From: Halomonas sp.
GTDB taxonomy: Bacteria > Pseudomonadota > Gammaproteobacteria > Pseudomonadales > Oleiphilaceae
DNA: 7,977 bases
Reading direction: 5' to 3'
NCBI GenBank assembly: GCA_007135745.1
Contig: SLIH01000281.1
Location: 1 to 7,977 of the forward strand
Part shown: piece after piece, positions 1 through 6,460 of the stretch
Layout of the letters: each line of letters starts with the position of its first letter
Numbering within the stretch: the first letter of the stretch is position 1
Notes under the pieces: generated by a model
Database searches by the model: none
What the model was told of the DNA's origin: nothing
What the model saw: only the letters and a program-made list of their open reading frames with translations
Made by a program: the position numbers and the translations under genes

Positions 1-706
1 CCGCCTGCGCGGAAGGCAGCATGCTGATCGTGAGTTCGGGCTCTGAACCCAGCGCGTTGAGGCCGGGGGTATCAAGAATCCTGAGGCCTTTCTCAAGCAG
101 CGGGTGATGGACGCTGATCAGAGCGTGGCGCCATGCGGGAACCAGAACCCGCCCTTGCTGCTCGCGGTCGTGATCGAGCATGTTTTCGTCGAAGCCCAGA
201 GCCTGGGCTTCTTCTCGCGTAACACTTTTGACTTCGGCCACCCGTGCCAGGGCGTCACGCATGGCGTCGGCATTGTCCGTGGGGAGAGGCACCTCTTCCC
301 AGGCATCGGGCTGCAGTTTCAATTGATGCAGAGAGGTATCATCCTGGCGGCTTTCCACGGGAAGCAGGCGAACGTAACTGTCGCGGGTGCGGCGATCAAA
401 AAAGAGTTCGGTGGGACACATGGTGGTCCGCCCCGCCTCTGACGGCAGCATGCGCTGGCCATAACCGGAAAAGAAAAGGGCGTTGATGAGCTCGGTCTTG
501 CCGCGGGAATATTCACCGATGAAGGCAATGGTGAGTTCGTCCTGAACCAGAAGCTCGATGCCTCGCTGGATCCGTACGGCCACATCGTCGGAAAGCAGTT
601 CATTGCCCTGAAGCCAGTGCCGGTAACGGGTGATCTGGCGGATCAGTTCCTTCTTCCACGCGTGGTAGGCTTCAACCTGTTCAGAGAGAATGCTTGCGTC
701 GGCCAT
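1..706 (-). CDS. Dynamin-family GTPase, N-terminal part (C-terminus off the left edge)
   Basis: Partial gene read leftward; 235 codons are visible and the frame is still open at base 1. The start is the ATG at 706-704, because an in-frame TGA lies 12 bases upstream at 718-716; the ribosome-binding sequence is weak (GGA only). The protein begins with a helical, charged segment (residues 1-58), followed by a GTPase domain. The P-loop GEYSRGKT is at 64-71, a switch-I-like TTMCPTE at 94-100, and the G3 motif DTPG at about 212-215 followed by LNALGSEPEL. This combination is typical of the bacterial Dynamin_N family. Family members are large GTPases that bind or remodel membranes, usually well over 500 residues, so less than half is probably present. 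The membrane-binding and stalk regions cannot be judged, and no precise role or substrate can be assigned. It lies downstream of yggT on the same strand, but 263 bases and a hairpin separate them, so it is probably its own unit. Confidence 0.87.
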   Translation of the reverse strand, partial: MADASILSEQVEAYHAWKKELIRQITRYRHWLQGNELLSDDVAVRIQRGIELLVQDELTIAFIGEYSRGKTELINALFFSGYGQRMLPSEAGRTTMCPTELFFDRRTRDSYVRLLPVESRQDDTSLHQLKLQPDAWEEVPLPTDNADAMRDALARVAEVKSVTREEAQALGFDENMLDHDREQQGRVLVPAWRHALISVHHPLLEKGLRILDTPGLNALGSEPELTISMLPSAQA

Positions 707-969
707 GAGCGTCCGTCATTCCAGTTGGCTGCTGGGCGTAATCTTTCAGCTTCAACCTAGCCTGTTTCACAGAATTTTTCTGTCTCTATAGGCCGTGAAA
801 ATCGTGCCGGCTCCAGAAGTGGCTTTATTGTGTTAAAAATCAGGTGGTTATGAAGTTGTATTTTGGTGCCGTTGTGTGACGATCCGTAACGGAGAGGCTT
901 GATGGACGATGCGGTGAATGAAATGAACCGCATCGGGGGGCAGATTCTGTATGGTTTTGCAGGGTTCCG
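707..969. other. Intergenic gap between yggT and the dynamin-like gene
   Basis: This 263-base gap should hold the 3' end of the yggS-proC-yggT transcript and the leader of the leftward GTPase gene. It contains a 9-bp hairpin at 907-935 and a short AT-rich palindrome at 769-783. A TATAGA on the minus strand at 790-785 resembles a -10 box but has no acceptable -35 box 16-18 bases upstream, so no promoter is called. The longest minus-strand reading frame that I checked here (757-933, 58 codons) has no ribosome-binding site and does not look like a known protein. Confidence 0.6.
907..935 (-). terminator. Hairpin downstream of yggT, possible terminator
   Basis: The arms CGATGCGGT (907-915) and ACCGCATCG (927-935) form a perfect 9-bp stem around an 11-base loop. 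The hairpin starts 34 bases past the yggT stop. No T-run follows it on the minus strand, so it is not a classical intrinsic terminator; it could be a 3'-end stabilising hairpin or a Rho-assisted terminator. Confidence 0.4.
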
Positions 970-1530
970 TCAGAAAGGAACCCCCACCGCCATTTCCAGG
1001 TGACTCAGCACAACCCGGACCATGTTCAGCACGATGAACAGCAGGATGGGAGAGAGGTCCAACCCCCCCATGGGCGGAAGAATACTGCGGAAGGGGCGCA
1101 TCACCGGTTCGGTGACCTGGAAGATAAGCTGGATACCCGGGTGGGAGCTGCCTGGCGCAATCCAGCTGATGACGATCATGGCGATCACGGCAAAGAAATA
1201 GATGGTGACAACCAGCCCCAGCACCTTGACGACGCCCCAGGCCAGCAGTGTGCCTATGGGGGCCATGGTACCGACAATCCCCAGAATGATGGCGTACATC
1301 ATGGTCTGGAAGAGTACGGCAAAAATAATGGACGCCCAGTCGACGGGGCCGGTGGGTGGAACCAGGCGTCGAATGGGGTTCAGCACCGGGTTGGTGGCCT
1401 TGGCAACAAACTGGCTGATCGGGTTGAAGAAATCGGCCTGAGACAGCTGCAGCAGAAAGCGCAGGATAATAATCGTGAGGTAGAAAATAGACAGCATCTG
1501 CAGTGTCTGGACCAGAATTTCTGTACCCAT
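970..1530 (-). CDS. yggT: YggT family integral membrane protein
   Basis: A 186-residue inner-membrane protein of unknown biochemical role. It is built from two tandem YGGT units. The first has hydrophobic segments at about 12-29 and 66-88, with the conserved stretch FFNPISQFVAKATNPVLNPIRRLVPP (34-59) between them. The second has segments at about 93-124 and 159-178, with IQLIFQVTEPVMRPFRSILPP (133-153) between. The repeated [N/E]P-x-[L/M]-x-P-[I/F]-R core is the family signature. The ATG at 1530-1528 is preceded by a good AGGAG (minus strand, 1541-1537) six bases away, which fixes the start. It is the last gene of the yggS-proC-yggT group, 60 bases after proC. In other bacteria the family has been linked by context to proline synthesis, membrane or osmotic functions and cell division, but none of this can be read from the sequence. 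Confidence 0.93.
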   Translation of the reverse strand: MGTEILVQTLQMLSIFYLTIIILRFLLQLSQADFFNPISQFVAKATNPVLNPIRRLVPPTGPVDWASIIFAVLFQTMMYAIILGIVGTMAPIGTLLAWGVVKVLGLVVTIYFFAVIAMIVISWIAPGSSHPGIQLIFQVTEPVMRPFRSILPPMGGLDLSPILLFIVLNMVRVVLSHLEMAVGVPF

Positions 1531-1590
1531 GTAATGCTCCTGAAGATTGTTGTCCGGGCGCTATTGGCACCGGTGACCTTTCGGGCGAAA

Positions 1591-2439
1591 TTATAGTGAT
1601 TTTTTCAGCTGTTCCGAGAGTTCGGCGGAACGAATGCGCGCTGCGTCATAGGCGCGCTTGATCAGCGAGCGCAGGCCGCCTTCCTCGAAAACCTGGATTG
1701 CTCTCTCGGTGGTGCCCCCCGGGGACATGACGTTACGCCTTAACTGCGCCGGATCATCGTCGCTCTGGCCAGCCATTCGGGCGGCACCGCTCATGGTCTG
1801 GATGGCCAGCTTTCGTGCCATTTCCGGTTCCAGCCCGGCTTCGGTGGCTGCGCTCTCCAGAGATTCCAGCACCATGAAGCAGTAGGCCGGACCACTGCCG
1901 GAGAGCGCCGTGACCGCGTGCATCATCTGCTCATCGTCAAGCCAGATTGCCAGGCCGATACTTTCGAAGATTTGAGTGACGGACTCTCGTTCCTCCTCGC
2001 CTACGTCGTCTGTCGCATAGAGCGCGGAGGCGCCTTCGCCAACCAGCGATGGTGTGTTCGGCATGCATCGTACAACTGGCGCACCGCCTCCCAGCCATCC
2101 CCCGAGGGTGGCTGTATCCAGACCGGCGGCGATGGAAACCGACAGCGGACGTGTATTCTGCACCACGCTGGCCAGGTCGCGGCAGACGTCCGCCATCACC
2201 TGGGGTTTCACGGCCAGAATAAGGATGTCCGCCTGCTGGGCACAGTGTCGGTTATCGGTTGTGGTGAAGATGCCAAAGTCATTCCGCAGGGCCTGAAGAT
2301 GGCTGTCCTCGGGCGCGCTGGCCCAGATTTTTTCGGGATTGTAGCCGTTTGCAATCAGCCCGCCGAGGATGGCGCGGGCCATGTTGCCGGCGCCAATGAA
2401 GGAAATGGCGGGTTGCTGGCTGTCATTGTCCGTTGGCAT
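1591..2439 (-). CDS. proC: Pyrroline-5-carboxylate reductase
   Basis: Cytosolic enzyme for the last step of proline synthesis: NAD(P)H-dependent reduction of 1-pyrroline-5-carboxylate to L-proline. It has 282 residues, slightly longer than the usual 265-275 because of a polar N-terminal extension of about ten residues. The N-terminal Rossmann domain carries FIGAGNMA (14-21) for nucleotide binding, AVKPQ (76-80) and RCMPNTP (124-130). The C-terminal helical dimerisation domain carries LSGSGPAY (179-186) and MSPGGTTE (238-245), the segments that bind pyrroline carboxylate. All family motifs are present. The ATG at 2439 lies 5 bases after the yggS stop, with GGAG from the end of yggS serving as ribosome-binding site, so translation is probably coupled. 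It sits between yggS and yggT, the standard proteobacterial arrangement. Confidence 0.97.
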   Translation of the reverse strand: MPTDNDSQQPAISFIGAGNMARAILGGLIANGYNPEKIWASAPEDSHLQALRNDFGIFTTTDNRHCAQQADILILAVKPQVMADVCRDLASVVQNTRPLSVSIAAGLDTATLGGWLGGGAPVVRCMPNTPSLVGEGASALYATDDVGEEERESVTQIFESIGLAIWLDDEQMMHAVTALSGSGPAYCFMVLESLESAATEAGLEPEMARKLAIQTMSGAARMAGQSDDDPAQLRRNVMSPGGTTERAIQVFEEGGLRSLIKRAYDAARIRSAELSEQLKKSL

Positions 2440-2444
2440 TGCTG

Positions 2445-3137
2445 TTACTCCCGTGCTCCGAAAATGGCCGTGCCGACCCGTACGATGGTGGCCCCTTCGG
2501 CGATGGCGTCTTCCAGATCCGCCGACATGCCCATGGATAGCGTGTCCGGAGCGTTATTATCCACGCTTGCACTCATTTCCTCCAGCAGTCGCGCCAATTG
2601 ATTGAAACGCTGGCGCTGAACCTCGGGTGGGTTGGTTGGATCGGGAATGGCCATGAGTCCGCGGAGGCGGCAGTTGGGCAGGGTGTCGATGGCTCGTGCC
2701 AGTTCAGTCACGGCCTCGGGCATGACACCGGATTTTGTGGCTTCGTTGTCCAGGTTGACCTGGATGCACAGGTTGAGCGGCGGATGTTCGTCCGAGCGCT
2801 GTTCGCTGAGGCGCCTTGCGATCTTGAGACGGTCGACACCGTGGACCCAGTCGAAGTGAGCGGCGATATCGCGGGTCTTATTGGACTGTATCGGGCCGAT
2901 GAAGTGCCATTCCAGTTCGGGATGATCGGAAAGCGCATCCATTTTCTCCAGCGCTTCCTGCACGTAGTTTTCACCAAACGCGATCTGGCCCTGTTTCGCC
3001 GCTTCGCGAATCCGTTCCACGGGCTGCTTTTTCGACACGGCAAGCAGTCTGATGGCGTCGGGATCGCGCCCGGCCGCATCCGCCGCGTGACGGATGCGCT
3101 CGCCTGTCTTTTTCAGGTTCTCTGCTATGCTGATCAT
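2445..3137 (-). CDS. yggS: YggS/PROSC-type pyridoxal phosphate homeostasis protein
   Basis: A 230-residue PLP-binding protein of the YggS/PLPBP (COG0325) family. It has an alanine-racemase-like TIM-barrel fold, no firmly established catalytic activity, and a role in keeping free vitamin B6 and linked amino-acid pools balanced. LLAVSKKQP places the PLP-binding lysine at K36. FGENYVQE (54-61) and WHFIGPIQSNK (77-87) are classic family blocks. LSMGMSADLEDAI (200-212) and VRVGTAIFG (219-227) contribute to the cofactor phosphate pocket. The length matches the family (about 230). The ATG at 3137 follows a purine-rich A-run ending in AAGG only two bases away, a short spacing, but this start gives the expected N-terminus MISIAENL. 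It is the first gene of the leftward operon and is divergent from pilT, as in pseudomonads. Confidence 0.96.
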   Translation of the reverse strand: MISIAENLKKTGERIRHAADAAGRDPDAIRLLAVSKKQPVERIREAAKQGQIAFGENYVQEALEKMDALSDHPELEWHFIGPIQSNKTRDIAAHFDWVHGVDRLKIARRLSEQRSDEHPPLNLCIQVNLDNEATKSGVMPEAVTELARAIDTLPNCRLRGLMAIPDPTNPPEVQRQRFNQLARLLEEMSASVDNNAPDTLSMGMSADLEDAIAEGATIVRVGTAIFGARE

Positions 3138-3250
3138 TACCTTTTTTCTCAGCGTGGTGCGGCCCGGAATCCGGAGCCTACGTTACCGCCTGCTGTTGTT
3201 AAAGCCAAGGTCAGGTACCTTAGCCAGACAAAAAGTACTTGAGGACCCCT
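3138..3250. promoter_or_regulatory. Divergent control region between yggS and pilT
   Basis: These 113 bases must hold the start signals for both divergent units. For yggS the best sigma-70-like pair on the minus strand is TTGGCT (3208-3203) and TAACGT (3185-3180) with a 17-base spacer; both boxes are imperfect. For pilT I see TTGTTA at 3196-3201 but no -10 box at proper spacing. Two symmetrical elements are present: AGGTACCT at 3213-3220, and CCGGA-A-TCCGG at 3164-3174 inside a longer imperfect GGC...GCC palindrome (3161-3178). Either could be a protein-binding site; this is inference. Confidence 0.35.
3241..3245 (+). promoter_or_regulatory. Ribosome-binding site of pilT, decides the start
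   Basis: GAGGA ends five bases before the ATG at 3251. The reading frame is also open from a TTG at 3239, but that start would overlap this ribosome-binding site and add four residues (MRTP) that PilT proteins lack. The ATG at 3251 is therefore preferred. Confidence 0.85.
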
Positions 3251-4285
3251 ATGGATATTACCGAACTGCTTGCCTTTTCCGCCAAACAGGGCGCATCGGA
3301 CCTCCACCTGTCCGCCGGCCTGCCGCCCATGATCCGTGTAGACGGCGATGTGCGCCGGATCAATCTGCCTCCGATGGAGCATAAAGAGGTCCACGGGCTG
3401 ATTTACGACATCATGAACGACAAGCAGCGCAAGGACTTCGAGGAGTTTCTGGAGACGGATTTCTCGTTCGAAGTCCCCGGCGTGGCTCGTTTCCGGGTTA
3501 ACGCATTCAACCAGAATCGAGGCGCCGGCGCCGTGTTCCGGACCATCCCCTCCAAGGTTCTGACCATGGAGGATCTGGGCATGGGTCAGGTTTTCAAGGA
3601 TATTTCCCAGAATCCCCGGGGTCTGGTACTGGTCACCGGACCTACGGGTTCGGGTAAGTCCACCACTCTGGCGGCTATGATCGACTACATCAATGAAAGC
3701 CGCTACGAGCATATTCTGACCATCGAAGACCCGATCGAATTCGTCCATGACAGCAAGAAATGCCTGGTGAACCAGCGAGAGGTGCACCGCGACACGCTCG
3801 GCTTCAACGAGGCCCTGCGCTCGGCGCTGCGGGAGGACCCCGACATCATCCTGGTGGGTGAGCTGCGGGACCTGGAAACCATTCGCCTGGCGCTGACGGC
3901 CGCTGAAACCGGTCACCTGGTGTTTGGCACCCTGCATACGACCTCGGCGGCAAAGACCATTGACCGTGTGGTCGACGTCTTCCCGGCCGCGGAGAAAGAC
4001 ATGGTCCGCTCCATGCTCTCGGAATCCCTGCAGGCGGTAATCTCCCAGTCGCTGATGAAGAAGACCGGCGGTGGGCGGATTGCGGCGCATGAAATCATGA
4101 TTGGTAATTCCGCCATCCGGAACCTGATCCGTGAGGACAAGATTGCCCAGATGTACTCCGCCATCCAGACCGGCGGTGCCGTTGGCATGCAGACCCTGGA
4201 TCAATGCCTGCTGCAACTGCTGCAGAAAGGCTATATCACGCGTGAAGACGCCAAGATGAAGGCGAAGATGCCGGATAACTTCTAA
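3251..4285 (+). CDS. pilT: Type IV pilus retraction ATPase PilT
   Basis: Hexameric AAA-like secretion ATPase at the cytoplasmic base of the type IV pilus. It powers pilin depolymerisation for twitching motility, surface sensing and DNA uptake. From the ATG at 3251 the protein has 344 residues, the same as P. aeruginosa PilT. The N-terminal PAS-like domain begins with MDITELLAFSAKQGASDLHL. The C-terminal RecA-like domain has Walker A GPTGSGKST (130-138, K136), a Walker B segment IILVGELRD with the catalytic glutamate E204, and the His box AETGHLVFGTLHT containing H222 and H229. AIRNLIRE at 288-295 is the C-terminal motif known to be needed for retraction. All key residues are present, so the enzyme should be active. 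pilU follows after 22 bases, and yggS is divergent. Confidence 0.98.
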   Translation: MDITELLAFSAKQGASDLHLSAGLPPMIRVDGDVRRINLPPMEHKEVHGLIYDIMNDKQRKDFEEFLETDFSFEVPGVARFRVNAFNQNRGAGAVFRTIPSKVLTMEDLGMGQVFKDISQNPRGLVLVTGPTGSGKSTTLAAMIDYINESRYEHILTIEDPIEFVHDSKKCLVNQREVHRDTLGFNEALRSALREDPDIILVGELRDLETIRLALTAAETGHLVFGTLHTTSAAKTIDRVVDVFPAAEKDMVRSMLSESLQAVISQSLMKKTGGGRIAAHEIMIGNSAIRNLIREDKIAQMYSAIQTGGAVGMQTLDQCLLQLLQKGYITREDAKMKAKMPDNF

Positions 4286-4307
4286 GCGGGCAAGGGGGCA
4301 AGGTGTT

Positions 4308-5432
4308 ATGGAACTGGAAAAACTCCTGAAGGTGGTGGTCGACAAGAACGGCTCGGACCTCTTTATCACGGCTGGCGTCCCGCCCAGTGTCAAACTCAGT
4401 GGCCGTATCGTGCCCATTACCAAGAACCCGCTGACGCCGGAGCAGACCCGGGAGCTGGTCTACGGCAGCATGAATGAAAAGCAGAAGGCGGAGTTTGAGG
4501 AAAACCACGAGTGCAACTATGCACTCAGTGCCCGGGGTATCGGACGTTTCCGGGCCAGTGCCTTTTTTCAGCGCAACCTCTGCGGCATGGTTCTGCGCCG
4601 AATCGAGACCGAGATTCCCAAGCTGGAGGAGCTGGAGCTGCCGGACGTGATCCGGGATCTGGCCATGACTAAGCGGGGCCTGATCATCTTCGTGGGGGCG
4701 ACCGGTACCGGTAAATCCACATCGCTGGCCGCCATGATTGGACACCGTAACCGCAACAGCCGGGGCCATATCATTTCCATCGAGGATCCGATCGAATTCA
4801 TCCATCAGCACCATGGCTGCATCGTCACCCAGCGGGAAGTGGGGGTGGATACCGAGTCCTTTGAAGTGGCCCTGAAAAACACCCTGCGTCAGGCGCCGGA
4901 TGTGATTCTTATCGGTGAGGTGCGGACCAAGCAGACGATGCAGTACGCGGTGACCTTTGCTGAAACCGGCCACCTCTGTCTGGCAACACTGCACGCCAAC
5001 AATGCCAACCAGGCGCTGGACCGCATCATCAACTTCTTCCACCCGGATCAGCATAACCAGATCTGGATGGACCTGTCGCTTAACCTCAAGGCCATTGTGG
5101 CTCAGCAGCTTATCCCCACGCCGGACGGCAAGGGGCGGGTGGCTGCCATCGAAGTGCTGGTCAATACGCCGCTGGCGCAGGATATGATCCGCAAGGGCGA
5201 AGTGGATAAGATCAAGGGGTTAATGAGCAAATCCGGCGAAGCCGGGATGCAAACCTTTGATCAGGCCCTGTACCATCTCTATTCCGATGGCAAGATCACC
5301 TACAAGGATGCCCTCGCCCACGCGGATTCCGCCAACGACCTGCGTCTGATGATCAAGCTGGGCGCGGATGCCGCGTCGGCCGAAGAACTCTCATCCTCGG
5401 TGGACAAGCTCTCGATTCAGGACGACGATTAG
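4308..5432 (+). CDS. pilU: PilT-like type IV pilus retraction ATPase PilU
   Basis: Paralogue of PilT and accessory retraction motor, which in studied species works through PilT to give higher force or to support retraction. It has 374 residues against about 382 in P. aeruginosa. Identifying features are the N-terminus MELEKLLKVVVDKNGSDLFI, the ENHECNYALSARGIGRFR segment, Walker A GATGTGKS (130-137), the Walker B segment VILIGEVR with E204, the His box AETGHLCLATLHANN (H222, H229), and a C-terminal tail after about residue 345 that PilT lacks and that ends in acidic SIQDDD. These residues distinguish PilU from a second PilT. AAGG lies 4 bases, and AAGGGGG 9 bases, before the ATG. It is 22 bases downstream of pilT and surely co-transcribed. 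A GC-rich hairpin follows its stop. Confidence 0.97.
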   Translation: MELEKLLKVVVDKNGSDLFITAGVPPSVKLSGRIVPITKNPLTPEQTRELVYGSMNEKQKAEFEENHECNYALSARGIGRFRASAFFQRNLCGMVLRRIETEIPKLEELELPDVIRDLAMTKRGLIIFVGATGTGKSTSLAAMIGHRNRNSRGHIISIEDPIEFIHQHHGCIVTQREVGVDTESFEVALKNTLRQAPDVILIGEVRTKQTMQYAVTFAETGHLCLATLHANNANQALDRIINFFHPDQHNQIWMDLSLNLKAIVAQQLIPTPDGKGRVAAIEVLVNTPLAQDMIRKGEVDKIKGLMSKSGEAGMQTFDQALYHLYSDGKITYKDALAHADSANDLRLMIKLGADAASAEELSSSVDKLSIQDDD

Positions 5433-5436
5433 TGAC

Positions 5437-5460
5437 TGCCCGGGCGTTGCCGCCCGGGCT
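5437..5460 (+). terminator. GC-rich hairpin after pilU, weak terminator candidate
   Basis: GCCCGGGC (5438-5445) and GCCCGGGC (5452-5459) pair as an 8-bp stem; an added G-C pair (5446/5451) leaves a four-base TTGC loop. It starts five bases after the pilU stop. No T-run follows, so termination would be partial or Rho-assisted, and read-through into btuC is possible. Confidence 0.45.
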
Positions 5461-5497
5461 CCAGTCCATTCAGTAATACAGGCCGGGGAATCAATCC

Positions 5498-6460
5498 GTG
5501 GCGAATCTTGTGCGGCTATTTTCAGCGCTGGTGGCCCTCAACCTGCTGGCATTTTTTCTGGTCCTTTTTCTGGGTCCTGCCTCGGCTGAACAGGCTGCGC
5601 TGACACTGGCAACGACGGACGACGCAGACCTGTTCCTTGATGTGCGTTTGCCCCGGGCCATGGCGGGCTTCTCCGTGGGGGGCATGCTGGCAATGGCCGG
5701 TGTGCTGATGCAGGTACTTCTGCGTACACCGCTTGCTGAGCCCTATGTGCTGGGTGTGTCCGGTGGAGCGGCGGCCGCCGGCCTTGGCTGTATGCTTCTG
5801 GGGCTGGGCAGCTGGTGGATCTCCGGCAGCGCGCTGGTCGCCAGTCTGGTGTCCATGGCGGTGGTCTTCCTGGTAGGCGGCGGACGCAGCGGCGCACCCC
5901 GCGAACGCCTGCTGCTCACCGGTGTTGTCCTTGCCTCCGGCTGGGTAACTGTTATCAGTTTTCTTCTGCTGCTGGGGCCGGAGCACTCGGTCCACGATTT
6001 TCTTTTCTGGCTGATGGGGGATCTCGGGCGGCCCGTATCCCCCTGGTGGGGGATCATGGCGCTGGTTCTGGCCGTTGCCGCGGCCTGGGTGATGGCGCCG
6101 GCTCTGGACCTGCTGGTCCGGGGTGATGAGCAGGCCGCTGTGCTCGGCGTGGAAGTCCATCGGGCGCGCATGGTCTGCTACATTACGGCGGCGCTTCTGA
6201 CCGCCCTGGCCGTAACCCTGGCCGGCCCCGTTGGTTTTGTCGGGCTGGTGGTGCCGCATCTGGTGCGGCTTGTTGCTGGCGCACGCCATCGCATTCTGCT
6301 GCCTGCCTCTTTGCTTGCCGGCGGCGCTTATCTCATGCTGGTGGATACGCTGGCCCACCTGCCGGGATTGCCGGCGCAGCTCCCGGTAGGGTTGGTTTCC
6401 GCGGCCATTGGTATTCCCATGTTTCTGTATCTGTTGCGCCAGTGGGGGAGGGGAGACTGA
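5498..6460 (+). CDS. btuC: Vitamin B12 (corrinoid) ABC transporter permease, FecCD/BtuC family
   Basis: Inner-membrane permease of a binding-protein-dependent importer; it would dimerise and pair with BtuD. It has 320 residues (E. coli BtuC 326), very hydrophobic, with a first membrane helix at about 8-27 and the multi-helix pattern of the FecCD family. Family blocks are RLPR (50-53), PLAEPYVLGVSGG (78-90), FLFWLMGDLGR in the middle and GPVGFVGLVVPHLVRL (243-258), the last overlapping the cytoplasmic coupling region that contacts the ATPase. The start is a GTG at 5498 with GGGGA (5485-5489) eight bases upstream. The family also carries siderophores and haem; the assignment to corrinoids rests on similarity to BtuC and on the coupled btuD and cobU. 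No binding protein gene (btuF) is adjacent. Confidence 0.87.
   Translation: MANLVRLFSALVALNLLAFFLVLFLGPASAEQAALTLATTDDADLFLDVRLPRAMAGFSVGGMLAMAGVLMQVLLRTPLAEPYVLGVSGGAAAAGLGCMLLGLGSWWISGSALVASLVSMAVVFLVGGGRSGAPRERLLLTGVVLASGWVTVISFLLLLGPEHSVHDFLFWLMGDLGRPVSPWWGIMALVLAVAAAWVMAPALDLLVRGDEQAAVLGVEVHRARMVCYITAALLTALAVTLAGPVGFVGLVVPHLVRLVAGARHRILLPASLLAGGAYLMLVDTLAHLPGLPAQLPVGLVSAAIGIPMFLYLLRQWGRGD
6450..6455 (+). promoter_or_regulatory. Ribosome-binding site of btuD, decides the start
   Basis: GGGGAG ends four bases before the ATG at 6460, and a second GGGGGAG lies just upstream (6444-6450). The frame is also open from a GTG at 6442, but that lacks a properly placed site and would add six atypical residues. 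The ATG overlaps the btuC stop by one base (TGATG), which implies translational coupling. Confidence 0.8.

Noticed and set aside
757..933. A 58-codon minus-strand frame (starting MRFISFTASS) in the gap before the dynamin-like gene
   Set aside because: There is no ribosome-binding site, the start lies inside the hairpin stem, and the composition is not protein-like. A small gene cannot be excluded but is not supported.
848..1570. A 240-codon minus-strand frame overlapping yggT in another frame, and a 198-codon plus-strand frame at 1000-1596
   Set aside because: Both are covered by yggT, which has a good ribosome-binding site, two family repeats and membrane helices. The alternatives show low-complexity shadow composition.
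3239..3250. TTG start for pilT adding four residues
   Set aside because: The TTG overlaps the GAGGA ribosome-binding site that serves the ATG at 3251, and the ATG gives exactly the 344-residue PilT.
3149..4423. A 424-codon open frame on the minus strand opposite pilT
   Set aside because: It lies entirely antisense to a complete, motif-perfect pilT and resembles nothing known. Its His-, Gln- and Gly-rich composition is what the reverse strand of GC-rich coding sequence gives.
4236..5054. A 272-codon open frame on the minus strand opposite pilU, similar in flavour to the one opposite pilT
   Set aside because: The resemblance follows from pilT and pilU being paralogues; it is an antisense shadow without a ribosome-binding site of note.
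5474..5479. TAATAC before btuC as a -10 promoter box
   Set aside because: The only TTG-like -35 candidate (TTGCCG, 5447-5452) is 21 bases away, outside the usual spacing, and it lies in the hairpin.
5522..6358. A 278-codon minus-strand frame opposite btuC
   Set aside because: Very rich in His, Gln, Gly and Arg, with no recognisable domain. It is the antisense of hydrophobic codons in a clear BtuC.
6442..6459. GTG start for btuD adding six residues
   Set aside because: The ATG at 6460 has a well-placed GGGGAG and the TGATG overlap typical of coupled genes.
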